Source: Siphonodentalium dalli (lineage: Eukaryota; Mollusca; Scaphopoda; Gadilida; Siphonodentaliidae). Taken from it: a stretch of 64,000 nt of DNA. The notes beneath the pieces are model-generated. The model had not been told where the DNA came from, searched no databases, and worked only from the letters and a program-made list of their open reading frames with translations. Positions 45,856 to 57,110 of the stretch are shown here, in pieces. Positions within the stretch are counted from its first letter, which is position 1. Each line of letters starts with the position of its first letter. The translations under genes were made by a program, and so were the position numbers. The stretch lies in NCBI GenBank assembly GCA_032622095.1, contig CP136069.1, positions 67,727,319 to 67,791,318 on the forward strand. The letters run 5' to 3'.

Positions 45856-47633
45856 TTATATATAGTGATTTTTCCTTGCGTTGACAAATTGGGAGTTTGA
45901 AATCTGAAAACAAAAAAAATAATTCCCAGAACAGCTTCTTTTGTTGATAATGGACAGGTGAAAAGATAACATTTTGTCGTCTGCCCAATGGGTGACATTC
46001 TCCAAGTATATGTTGTGTATCCTATATACATGGCGTTGGATATGTGTACCTGGTGCATATTATGTTTTTTTCTTGCCTATACACTGTGCAGCAAACCGTA
46101 TGGTATACTGCCAACGGGAAATCATTACGCGCGCGCCGCGTGTATATTGTTGTCCAAAATCTAGATAGCTATGGTTCGCTGGGCGTTTTATTTATATATA
46201 ATGGGGTTTTCCGGTTTAAAAGTCGAACTGCGCGACCAGGAGGCCGTGTCCGGTAAGAGGTGTAGTTGGGAATTTCATTTTCGTTTATTGTCCTTTACAT
46301 TATTATGTTAATAATGTTGTTTTTGGTTTATGACAAGCTATGTCAATTACAAATAAAAGAAATGAAAAAGATAATTTGTAAGTCTTATATTTCAACTTTT
46401 ATAGATATTTTTCATTTTGCAGCCCACTGATGGTTGTGGTTGGAGACGGCCGAGTCGGCCGCCGGTTCGTTATTTAGGTGCTGATTGTTATTGTAATTTT
46501 AACGGAATTCTGAGTTGGTCATTCGCGAAACCAATATATGTTATATTCTATAATTACAACCATGGGTATACAATATATGATCTTGAGCACGTTACCATTT
46601 CTGACTATGGTTTTCTTGGTTCAATTGTTCCGCGATTTCATAAAAGCTGTGCGTCTTTTATTATAGCCTACCACACTGCATGCATCACGTTTACCTGTAT
46701 TATCATAATAAAACTCGACAAATTATTTCTTGATTTATGGTGTGCATGAGTCTGTCCATTTCTATAGCGATGTATGCACGATAACCTCAACAAACAGTCG
46801 ATTTTAGCCAAATTTGGGTGATGGAATTTAATCATGAATATCTTCCATGAGATCCAAAACCAGTCCTGCCTAGAATTATTTTGGGGAGTTATCCGACTTG
46901 AACTGAGCGCGGAATCAAAAGTTGGGCGCGGAGGCAAAGATGTCGGATAGTGATTAGATGAGTCGTACTTTCATCTAATAAATTAATACATGTTCTCAGC
47001 GATTCGAACAAACGGACGATCGGTATATTCGAAGCAGATATTCGAAGTATAATATACACTGTTATATAATGATTAATTCCTTAGTGCCATTCGAAAATCT
47101 CCTCCTCTGTTTTGCACCGACTTAAATGATCACTTCTATTTTTGACGGCAATAAACCACCTGGAGAAGAACATTTTTTATCTACGTACGCGATCGAACGT
47201 ATTATAATCGCGTCCAAGAAGCACACAAAGATCTGGAAGTCTTTCGAAACATAGTGACTTATAATTTCTTATTATAGTCCCGAAGATGACCAAGAAGAAC
47301 CCATGCTACAATGGGTTCCAAGATATTCAGATACTCTCTCTGAAGATGTGCCACACTTTACATTATCAACGCCCAATTAAATTTGCAAAGAAACAGAGCA
47401 ACTACACATGCATATAATGGTATGTATATAACCTGGTGAGCAATGAGGTGATTCATAATTCCAGAATAGATCTGTCCATAACTACCATCTGTACAGTTAG
47501 TCGACTCTAACTCGAGAATAATCTCGAGGTTACCAATGTTGGCCGGATAGTCGACAAAGATGTAAGATGTAAGATTTTTCGTGATCTGCGTATACACGAA
47601 CGGGTGTTTTTGTTGATATAAACAGCATTTTCT
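45856..47633 (-). CDS. Last two coding exons of an unrecognised minus-strand gene
   Basis: Exon 47633-47433 (201 nt) follows an acceptor TTAATTGTTGACAG and ends CACCAG|GTTATA. It is open in phase 0 and reads, in part, KHPFVYTQITKNLTSYIFV, YPANIGNLEIILELE and YGQIYSGIMNHLIAHQ. The terminal exon 45903-45856 follows a very strong acceptor (TTTTTTTTGTTTTCAG), joins in phase 0 and reads ISNSQFVNARKNHYI before the stop TAA. A poly(A) signal lies at 45668-45673. Repeat A copy 3 fills the intron. The Asn-Leu-Thr and Asn-Cys-Thr sequons could mean an extracellular protein, but no signal or membrane segment is visible in this fragment. Family not recognised. Confidence 0.6.
46125..46616 (+). repeat. 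Dispersed repeat family A, copy 3 (longest)
   Basis: Matches 6860-7236 plus the 3' end of copy 1 (ACCATTTCTGACTATGGTTTTCTTG). Similarity to copy 1 extends left to the CGCGC-CCGCGTGTATA segment, so the full element is at least about 490 bp. Confidence 0.8.
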
Positions 47634-47639
47634 CTGTCA

Positions 47640-48010
47640 ACAATTAAAGACATATTATGGACTTGTTCGGGAGCATGAAACTTACAAGTTAGCATTCAGG
47701 CGCTATGCCAACTAGAGGAATGTAGCATTCTACTATCATCACCGAAAATCTCAAGCATATCGCCCGTACGTACCACTCAATAGAAACCATCGTCCGAACT
47801 ACGCTCAATTGTAAATATTTACTTCTCGATTCGGGACGCAACTATCGGAAATAAACTAACGTAAACGGTTTCGCCATCGAGAGTAACTGTATTTAATTAA
47901 TATATAAGAATGACGGCGTGTGTTGCCAATTTGGATATAATGTTTGTAAAAAAAAATACTTTGAGCAAGATTATTCTCCATTTCTATCTGATCACCCTAC
48001 CGGAGTATAT
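47640..48010 (-). repeat. Dispersed repeat related to 19531-20340
   Basis: The reverse complement matches 19531-19640 and 20140-20310 (CTCCGGTAGGGTGATCAGAT; TACAATTGAGCGTAGTT). It overlaps or abuts the acceptor of the exon at 47633, so that exon border may lie in or beside a repeat. Confidence 0.6.
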
Positions 48011-48037
48011 AGTCACAGTGTATAAACCGTACAAACA

Positions 48038-48549
48038 TTAAAGGCACGTGAGGCCTTAGTTGTCGAAAATATTCATATTTGTTCCAATCACCGTTAACAG
48101 AAAAACATTAAAACGCATACCGTTTCGTTCATATATACATGTATATACCATGACCATCGCGTAAACAGCATGTTATCATAAAGACCTACTATATTTTACC
48201 CAAGCAAGAGCCTGATTGTGTTACAGAAGACAGCACAATGCTACTGGCTAATCACACACAAATGGCATAAACGCTCTGTATTAGTTCCATATCAGGAATT
48301 CACCCACAAAGAACGCTCTTTATGTTTACCATCATAATATAAACAAACACCAGAAAAGTAACTTTTTATGCTTTTGTTTACATAACAATGGTCAAACATA
48401 TGACAATAACATACTGTTTATGTGATATTTCTTATTTGTATACGGACAAAGTCTGTCTACATTTTGATGTTCTTTCTGTTTGTGGCGGTTTTTGACGGGT
48501 GGAAATATTTTCACAGGATACCCACCGCCAAGGCCAACCGTACCTTTAA
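48038..48549 (+). mobile_element. TTAA MITE family C, copy 2
   Basis: TTAAAGGCACGTGAGGCC at the left end, GGCCAACCGTACCTTTAA at the right. The paralogous site at 52921-52924 is empty (see findings). In the same orientation as copy 1. Confidence 0.93.
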
Positions 48550-48975
48550 ATCGGAAGTTGCTTTCGAATAGACGAAAAATTCTATTTTTAGAACGTAAAT
48601 GTGACATAAATATCACAACACCACAAAATCCAGGTTTCAGACGGACACACGGTTGCACCACATCTATAAACGTAATTATATATTGTACATACACATTTGC
48701 CGATCGTTTCGCTCCATTTGAGCGAAAGACTCTGTTTAATAGATAAAAACGGCCTTTGATCACTTCAGAAAATAATTTTCTCGCAAAAATTCCCTCTTCA
48801 AATGTAATTTTAACACATATCCAGCATCTGTCGGAAATCCCACTATATTGCAACGGAAAGACCGTTATGTGTGTAACATATATGGACATGCCCTTGGCTC
48901 GAGTGTATTCAAAATTTGAAAGTAGAGAGTATTTATTTGGACACCCCGCTATCAGTCTATGTACGCCTAGTTGTT
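48550..48975 (-). repeat. Inverted 0.42-kb duplication, copy 1
   Basis: Reverse complement of 52513-52920, with few differences. Each copy has a long ORF over about 120 codons (VTHIT..FPLQYSG, ISDRCWIC and neighbours). Most base differences change the amino acid and an indel breaks the frame near 48600, so it is unlikely to be a protein gene. Confidence 0.88.
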
Positions 48976-49344
48976 TAAGTTGATGATCACTAGTTGCCAA
49001 AAATATGTACGCCAAGTTGTGATGATGGGATTTGTGTGCAAAGACGAACCCATGAATTAGGTTTCCATATTAGAGATACTCGGCCTACCGATGGTCATTA
49101 TTAACCTTCAATCACAAGAGGAAGCCACTGTTCCGCTCCACATCCGTTTTCCGATTCTGGGATAGGGACCCACCCCATCCAAACTGCTTCAAATGACTAT
49201 TTTATTCAGTTTTCCTGATCTATCTTTTCCTATCAATGTTCATTATCATGATTATAGAAGCATTCCCACATTTATATACCAACAGCACTGTAAAGTTTCA
49301 AAACAATTCTCCAATAAATGTGGGCTGTAGGGTATGCTGATGGA
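48976..49344. other. No recognised feature
   Basis: Sequence between the inverted duplication and the AAGATGGC repeat; no exon or element seen. Confidence 0.4.
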
Positions 49345-49760
49345 TTGACATTTTAAATCCAAGATGGCTGCAGGTGCCCATGTTTGTTTTAAACAAATTT
49401 TGGGGAACAATGGAGGCTCCCATTTAGAGGTCACGTCGAAGATCCATATGGAGTTCGGTGACGATTTGATGAGAAATGTGACCTGTAAAGTGTGCTAAAG
49501 GATTTAGTCATACAAAGAGTAAAATCCAAGATGGCCAAAATGGCAGCCATTTATTTTACAAAATTTGGAAAAAATCGAAGGCACCCATCGAGAGGTCACA
49601 ACGAACATCCATATAAAGGTTGGTGATGATCGGGTGAGGGATAGGGCTCTGCATGGTGTGTTAAAGGATTTAGTGATGCAAAGAGTAAAATGCAAGATGG
49701 CTGCCGGTGGCCATATTTTTCATAAAAAATCATTCAAATTTGACAGCTCATACTGCCGAC
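49345..49760. repeat. Three ~168-bp tandem units with AAGATGGC motifs
   Basis: ATCCAAGATGGC or ATGCAAGATGGC occurs at about 49350, 49518 and 49686. The unit also contains GAGGTCAC, CATCCATAT, GGTGA.GAT and AAAGGATTTAG. The third unit is incomplete. Confidence 0.8.
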
Positions 49761-50470
49761 AATAAATTTCGTGTCTCACGCAAATGAAACTTGTCTGTTT
49801 AATTAAGGTCCCATTTCCGTGTCGAATGGTGATAGAACCTCCATTTGTCAAGTTCATGGATAAATTACATCACACTTAATCGGCTCTATGCCATTTTGGC
49901 CGCCATCTTGGATTTGGGTAAATATTCCTCAACTCAGGTATAAGAGGAATCCTAGCTCGAGTATCTCCTGCACATATATATGCATGAGTGTTGTTATGAT
50001 AACAATAACATTCATTGATTCGAAACATTACATCGCTTTATTAACGTCGATTCGGCTTTGACCTATTATACCGGCATTTGGGAAAACGTGATATCGGACA
50101 AAAATATCCCACAATGAATGTATATTATGGTCCCCATGTCTTCGCCAATGACTCTTCTATACGATAAATGTATAACATCACGCCAAGATGCCAATATTTT
50201 CCCACAGAGACAAACAAAAGGTGGTGAAATGTCAGAAAAATAGGATATTTTCACATTTCGGCGGCCATCTTGGCCGCCATATTGGATTCTGGTGTCGGAT
50301 TTTTGGCTAATTTGTAAGGGTTGTATATTAGCATAACGAATCGAGCGGAAAGCAATACCGCATGTGATATCATCTTTACTATAACGGCGATCAAAGAGAC
50401 CTGTGCATATAAAAAAAATGGCCGCCATGATGGACGCCATCTTGTCTGGAGTCTCTGCGGCCACTTTTTT
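49761..50470. other. Noncoding stretch with more GCCGCCATCTTGG motifs
   Basis: GGCCGCCATCTTGG (49900), GGCGGCCATCTTGG and GCCGCCATATTGG (50260-50285), GGCCGCCATGATGG and GACGCCATCTTG (50418-50445). These include matches to the animal YY1 consensus AAGATGGCGGC in both orientations. Confidence 0.6.
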
Positions 50471-50991
50471 TCTTGTTAACAACCGAAAACAATTAGAGGA
50501 GACATTAAGAAAAAAAATTAGTGGGTTGAAGTTGAGTTCTGGGGGGTGCAGAGGTCGACCAATATCTCCTGGACTAGTGTGTCATAAAGTCAACAGTTAA
50601 CAACACCTTACTATAATAAGCAATTAGTTTCGCGGATTTATGTGATTATAATTATATAGAATGTTTCACCGGGTTTTCTGCGTCTGGTCCGATGTAAAAT
50701 TCCGCCGTATTATATAGGCCTATTAATGTTTTATGATTTAATCTGCCTGTGTGATATGATGCATACATATGTTCGTATAATATTGTTTTTAAAGTTGTTT
50801 CTGTGTTGTTTTAATTATGTTTTTATTCTGAGTATAACAAATAAAGTTTAAACAACAATTTTAGTCATTAATTGTGAACCGCCCAGAAAACGAAGATTTA
50901 ATTTGGCCAAATTTCTTTTTTAATTTGGCCAAAACACATTTGTTTTATTTTATTACAGATTTTTAATAGTCTATTTTTATTTGAAGAGTTA

Positions 50992-51895
50992 AAGGTACTC
51001 AATCCGAAATGTCTATTTCCTTGGCATCGGCGGTAAAAGATATTTGATCCGAGTCGAGGAACCGACCCATCAAAGCTCAGAGTGATCAGATCTCGATGTT
51101 TGAATTCTATTATTTTAATTTATTTACACACTAAGTGTTGTCATCACTAAATCCAGCATTCTGATTGGTCGGCGCCCACGTGGCTAGTTGCAGTTATTTC
51201 TCGGTGAATGCGCATCGCCTCATAACACCAAGCTAATAACAACATCGATACGTCATTAGGTTTGGAAAAACTAACGCGTAATGCTTTGGGCGCATTTTGA
51301 ATCGCGCAGGATTGACTTAATACTCATCGGGTTTCAACATGAAGAGAAATTGTTCCTGTTAACTTTTGCCAAGGGTGCTATTGGGTATTTTGGGCTGATC
51401 TTGTCACGATACACTTTTCGATTTAAATATATTTACAAAAGTGGCTTTTTCGCTAAATGTATATAAATATAAGGATTAACTGTCATGTGGACTATTTTTA
51501 TGGAGATGTAACGGTGAGGTAAGTGGACATAACTTGTATGTAAAACCCTTCGGGTTTTACACAAGTTATGTCCACTTACCTCACCGTTACATCTCCATAA
51601 AAACAGTCCACATGACAGTTAATCCTTATTTAATTGGCCCAGTAAATAGTCGATGAGAAGACTTCTCTGAACAAATTGCGGATGAAGATGGATAACTCTA
51701 AAATCAAGTGACTTTTTTATGTCAGATATTTGACAATAACATGTTTTGGGCAATTGTATACTATAGTTGACTGTGATTAACAATATTTTTTGAGCAATTA
51801 CTCGATTCTTATAACTGAAGCGGCATTTAAAAAAAATTGTTGGAATCTGATGACATGGGGACCATCGAATCGGATTGAGTACCTTTACGTGAAGA
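50992..51895. mobile_element. TA-flanked TIR element, copy 2 (0.9 kb, with inner hairpin)
   Basis: Ends AAGGTACTCAATCCGA and its complement, flanked by TA (50990-50991 and 51896-51897). Portions near 51000-51110 and 51675-51715 match the fold-back MITE at 20532-20970. An additional ~500 bp lies between them and includes the hairpin at 51471-51627. Confidence 0.75.
51471..51627. repeat. Near-perfect 157-bp hairpin
   Basis: Arms of about 76 bp from AAGGATTAACTGTCATGTGG to its complement, apex AAAACCCTTCGGGTTTT. Only about two mismatches were seen. Confidence 0.95.
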
Positions 51896-51897
51896 AT

Positions 51898-52512
51898 CTA
51901 TTATTGTGTTATGTTTTCATTTGCATCAGGTTGATTAAATGATTTTTAATATAACTATTTAAATATGAGCCTTTCCATGCCAATGTGCAATTATAGATCC
52001 TTGGTGAAAACATTTAGCAAGCTGACATTTTTATTACCCCTTGGTGTCATTCCTCATTATTAACTGCTGGTGGACTCAACCCCACACCAAGAGTTAAGTG
52101 CATACATATTACATAATAGAAGCTTTCTTAAAACCTTTTGTCCCATTATTTTGAAGAAAAATGACTCTAGGAAAAAAATTACAGGGCCAGGAAAAATGTG
52201 TAAGCATGGCTGCAGAACCAACCACCGCCCCGCCTAGTGTTCGGAAAACAATTGCAGACCCCACCCCTGACGTATACACAATTCCATCACAGAATACAAC
52301 ATATTTCCTCAACCCCCAAATACAGTTTTGTTACATGCGGAGTCGAATAAAAGTAGCTAAGTGTTAATTGGAATACCTTGTTTGATTCAGGCAGAGTCTA
52401 TAAGTTCAATGACGTGACATTTCGAAGACATAGTTATGTTTAAGTGGGTCGAAAGGAACATATCATTACTGTACGATTCCTGTACAACGTCGCAACTGGT
52501 ATTGTCGTCGTA
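51898..52512. other. No recognised feature
   Basis: No exon, repeat or element supported here. Confidence 0.4.
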
Positions 52513-52985
52513 CACAACTAGGCGTACATAGACTGACGAGTGGGGTGTCCAAATAAATACTCTCTACTTTCAAATTGTGAATACACTCGAGCCAAGGGCA
52601 TGTCCATATATGTTACACACATAACGGCCTTTCCGTTGCAATATAGTGGGATTTCCGACAGATGCTGGATATGTGTTAAAATGACATTTGAAGAGGGAAT
52701 TGTTGCGAGAAAATTATTTTCTGAAGTGATCAAAGGCCGTTTTTATCTATTAAACAGAGTCTTTCGCTCAAATGGAGCGAAACGATCGGCAAATGTGTAT
52801 GTACAATATATAATTACGTTTATAGATGTGGCGCAACCGTGTGTCCGTCTGAAACCTGGATGTTGTGGTGTTTACGTTCTAAAAATAGCATTTTTAGTCT
52901 ATTCGAAAGCAACTTCCTATTTAATGTTTGTACGGTTTATACATTGTGATAGTGTATATACGTTTTCTCATGTACCATGTATACT
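52513..52985 (+). repeat. Inverted 0.42-kb duplication, copy 2, with empty MITE site
   Basis: Reverse complement of 48550-48975, continuing past the site where copy 1 carries a MITE. At 52921-52924 a single TTAA separates CTTCCTAT from TGTTTGTACGG. Confidence 0.88.
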
Positions 52986-53097
52986 GGCTGAGAATAAAGC
53001 ATTACTTACATACTTACTTAGTGTTTCACATCACTTTAACAGACCACCGGTGCTGTTTACAGCAGGAAACCGGAACACGAAACAAACGGTTACGTAG

Positions 53098-54200
53098 CGT
53101 TTTTCCGAAGACCCATAACTCCGAAGGTCCGATTCTCCGAAGGTCCGATTCTCCGAAGATCATGTTTTATCGCTTATTAAATAGTGTACAGTCCATTGGC
53201 GGGGTCAATGGGGCCCTAAGGAAGACCGCCCCCAAAAAACATGTCAAATGTCATGTAAACGTCAGGAAATCCCTCCTAGGCATTCAAATATTCACAGTGT
53301 TCCTGCCCAGGGGAGCCCCCGGACCAACGATTGGGGGCGACCCCTTCCATGTATGCGCTCCCCAAATCAGGCCTTCGTGATATGCTTTCGGCATATCATA
53401 TGCATGATATATCCCCCACATATCCCCCACATATGCTAATTAATGTGCACCCCTAAATGGGAACCCTGGCTCCGCCACTGATGTGCACCGGGTATATTAT
53501 AACGAAACGCTGCAAGAATGTCAGAGTAGACTAACATGAACAGGGGCGACAAGTTCTTCCCCGTTCACCCCTGTACATATTACTCTGGCATCTCATGGGC
53601 CAACGTAACGTTATAGTATCTGGTGTATAGTCAGTGGCGGGCCAGGATTCCCATTTAGGTGGGGGCAGTAGGAACAGTTTGAATATTTTGATGCCCCATG
53701 AACGATTTCCGGGCGTTTACATGACATTGGACATGTTTTGGTATGGGCCCATATTGTCTGAAATAGCAAGTAGAGGTTTAATGGGGGCAGTGGGAATTTT
53801 GGGACCCCTTGGCTTCGCCACTGGACTGTACACTATTTAGTAAACGATAATACCCCGGTAAAACAAAATCTTCGGAGAATCGGGCCTTCGGAGTTATGGG
53901 CCGTCGGAGAATCGGGCCTTCGGAGTTATAGGTCTTCGGAGAATCGGCCCTTCGGAGTTATAGGTCTTCGGAGTTATAGGTCTTCGGAGAATCGGCCCTT
54001 CTGAGTGATGGGGTTTCGGAGAATCTGATCTTCGGAGTTATGGGCCGTCGGAGAATCGGGCCTTCGGAGTTATGGGCCGTCGGAGAATCGGGTCTTCGGA
54101 GTTATGGGCCGTCGGAGAATCGGGTCTTCGGAGTTGTGGGCCGTCGGAGAATCGGGTCTTCGGAGTTGTGGGCCTTCGTAGTAATAGGTCTTCGGAAAAC
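53098..54200. mobile_element. 1.1-kb palindromic element with minisatellite ends
   Basis: The two halves are reverse complements. TTTTCCGAAGACC opens the left and its complement closes the right (54180-54200). TTATCGC.TA.TAAATAGTGTACAGTCCA.TGGCG (53169 on) pairs with 53850-53806, and CACCCCTAAATGGGAA.CCTGG (53449 on) pairs with 53665-53640. The centre is near 53550. Inner edges look like hAT ends (CAGTGGCGG, CCGCCACTG). No transposase. Confidence 0.75.
53865..54200 (+). repeat. Minisatellite of TTCGGAG units
   Basis: About ten units of roughly 31-33 bp built from TCGGAGAATCGGGCCTTC and GGAGTTATGGGCCG. Only two to three inverted units exist in the left arm (53100-53163). Confidence 0.95.
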
Positions 54201-54586
54201 CGGTCTGACACCAAACAAACCACTACCAGATTTTGTTTAATAGTGATCTGAACGACATTAAACTTGGGATGTTGCCACATAAGATACCCACTGTACCGAT
54301 TATATACAAAATATTGCAACATTCGGACAATAATTGATTCTACGTGGTTTTAATTCTGAATTCACCTAAATTTGATCATGTTAAGAACTCATAAAACAAA
54401 ATGCTGTACTTTTTCATGCGGATAAATTTAAAACATCACATGCAGGCAACAATTTCTCAAAACAAAAAATACAACATAATTTAGCCCAATAAATTGACCA
54501 CGACATTAGGTTGCTGGTCGAACATGTTTGTTTATATCAACAATAAAAACCGGACTACATACATGTGTATACGTATGGGGGGCATA

Positions 54587-54769
54587 TTTGCACTTAAGCG
54601 CAATTATTTGTGCTTAAGCACAATTGTTTGCACTTAAGTACAAATATTTGCGTTTAAGCACAATCATTTTCGTTTAAGCACAAATATTTGGGCTTAAGCA
54701 CAATTATTTGAGCTTAAGCACAAATATTTGTGCCTTAGCTCAAATATTTGTGCTTGAGCTCAAATATGT
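54587..54769. repeat. ~20-bp tandem repeat around GCTTAAGC
   Basis: Eight or nine units of the type GCTTAAGCACAAATATTTGT. A second, shorter group lies at 54881-54975. The unit is itself partly palindromic. Confidence 0.92.
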
Positions 54770-54975
54770 ACAGTTCATTCCCTCAAAAATAATATAGGCT
54801 TCCACATGCATGCATGTTTGAAATTCCATTTCCCATGATACTTTGTGGTGGACTCTGCTAATATAACAGGGTGTGTTAGATAATTGCGCTTAAGCGCAAA
54901 TAATTGTGCTTAATGTCAAATAATTGTGCTTTATAAGCATAAATAGCTTTTGTTTTGCTTAAGAGCAAATAATTA

Positions 54976-55850
54976 TTAAAAGTCTCATATAAGCAGACCA
55001 CGAAACGCACAGTATGTTCCGGAAAAGTGTGCAGAGAGTGACATATTATCTCTATATTATACAAGACGTCACCAAACTACACATGCATGGACAATGAAAT
55101 GTTCGCCAATATTAGCTTGACACTGTACGGCACACACATCATTATTGTGTTATTGTATTGTATGGTGTTGGTGTTAATGCTTGGCTCCACCGGACTATAT
55201 TTAGGTTGTAAGGTGGTCGAGGTGAGGTATTAAGGTCGCTGTGAACATGCCACGTAGGGATTATAGTCGAAGACGAAGGCCATCTATATGTGAGTAATAT
55301 ACAACAAACATTGATAGAACGACGGGGGTTTGATAGGGGATCTCACCCCCTCCAACTTTTGTCAACATTTTCAACAGTCAGAAATGGCATGCCTCATACA
55401 TCTGTTAGAATTTCAGTCAGAAATATATTGAAATTGTTCAGATTTATCTTTCGATTTATAACCAGAATTAAGTAGTAAATATGCTCCTTTTTTTTTAGAC
55501 CAAGAGACGTAAATGTTCCTACTTTTTTTGTAATTAGTTTGTATTTAAATGGCCACCGGTCCTCGATCCATGTTAGTATGGTTCCTTCAACTCCACACAT
55601 CTCGCATGTCTTGGGTTAATGCTCATGTGTTGAACTTTGTCAATGCCTTTGAGAAATAAAATGGCATCCGTTGTTTTTCAGTATATATGCCCTTTTCTGA
55701 AATCTCATCTTCCCCTTTACTTTGAACTATGTTGGTGGGTAGCGATGGCATGGTGGAGATGTTCTCTGCACATGTATAGTGATGCTTTTTGTTGAGGTTT
55801 TCAGCCTCTTTTCTGTTGTCTATTTTGTGATTTTGTAGCGCTTCCAGTCC
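54976..55850. other. No recognised feature
   Basis: No exon or element supported; the small ORFs at 55290-55600 overlap on opposite strands. Confidence 0.4.
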
Positions 55851-56352
55851 TTAAAGACACGGTTGGCCTTGGCGGTGGGTATCCTGTGAAAATATCTCCA
55901 CCCGTCAAAAACCGCCACAAACAGAAAGAACATCAAAATGTAGATAGACGTTGTCCGTATACAAATAAGAAATATCGCATAAACAGTATATTATGGTCAT
56001 ATGTTTGACCGTTGTTATGTAAACAACAGCATAAAAAGTAACTTTTCTAGTGTTTGTTTATATTATGATGGTAAACATAAAGAGCGTTCTTTGTTGGTGA
56101 ATACCTGATATGGAACTAATAAAGAGCGTTTATGCCATTTGTGTGTGATTAGCCAGTAGCATTGTGCTGTCTTCTGTAACACAATCACGCTCTTGCTTAG
56201 GTAAAATATAGTAGGTCTGTATGATAACATGCTGTTTACGCGATGGTCATGGTATATATGAACGGAACTGTGTGTGTTTTAATGTTTTTCTGTTTACGGT
56301 GTTTGGAACAAATATGAATATTTTCGACAATAAAGGCCGCACGTGCCTTTAA
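55851..56352 (-). mobile_element. TTAA MITE family C, copy 3
   Basis: Reverse complement of 48038-48549 and similar over its full length. Flanked by TTAA at both ends (55851-55854 and 56349-56352), which are the ends of the element plus target. Confidence 0.92.
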
Positions 56353-56639
56353 TGTATGCTCAGTCAGGGTGTTTTGCCCGTAATTGACCGTTATATAATT
56401 ATGTTGATTTCTATTGTTACCCATGGTTGGCTGTAACGGTGCTGCTGTCTTTGGTGGTATCATCAGTCTATGCATCAATTGGGAACATAACGTTGTATAG
56501 TGAACGTCAATGCTGTCGGTTTTTGAAACCTTGGTTCGGAAATTCTCTGTTTAGATTCTGGCATCAGCAGCGGAACTCTATAAACACCCACCCCCAAAAC
56601 ACTGAAATGCCGTAAAAGGCCATGCGTTGAACATTGTTT

Positions 56640-57110
56640 CAGATTGAGATTCAGAGGCAGAATGACTTAGTGACAGTTTGGACAGATCTGCTTTCGATGA
56701 TCGGTAGATTTTCCTCTTCTGTTTTCAATGGTATCTATAGCCATGATTCGTGAGCTGGTAAACACGATGTCATGGTCGACTAGACCTGGAATATGGGTCT
56801 GCATATTTTGTATGGCCTAAATGATGGTCGGTTTGTGAAGAGAGTATCCAGTAGGTTTTATCTCTGGCTAAAAACGAGACAATTTGCTCAAGTCCGTGTA
56901 GCCTATATTGGTACATTATTGATGAACTCCTCATTGTACGTGCTTGTCTGGTACTGGTTTCCGTTTGTAGTCAAATTCCTCCCAATTCATATCAGACAGG
57001 TTGATGTCGCCTGAAATCCAGATAGTGGCTTTACGGTGGTTGTCACATAGTTCCCGGTCCTTTATAGTCTTACACACATTAATGCTTTACTCTTGGTTAT
57101 CTGCGACAAC
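56640..57110 (-). pseudogene. Decayed LINE endonuclease domain
   Basis: On the minus strand, fragments in shifting frames spell parts of an AP-type endonuclease of LINE ORF2. A HRKATIWISGDINL stretch (about 57055-57005) corresponds to the conserved SGDFN motif. A later TNRPSF-like segment (about 56840) and a DHDIVFTSS-like segment (about 56775-56750) correspond to the C-terminal histidine block. Several stops and frameshifts separate them, so no protein can be made. The RT part is absent. Confidence 0.65.

Noticed and set aside
48392-49015. 207-codon minus-strand ORF, with a 185-codon counterpart at 52540-53097, as a conserved protein gene
   Set aside because: The two are copies of one inverted duplication. 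Most base differences change the amino acid, an indel breaks the shared frame, and the longer ORF runs into a MITE.
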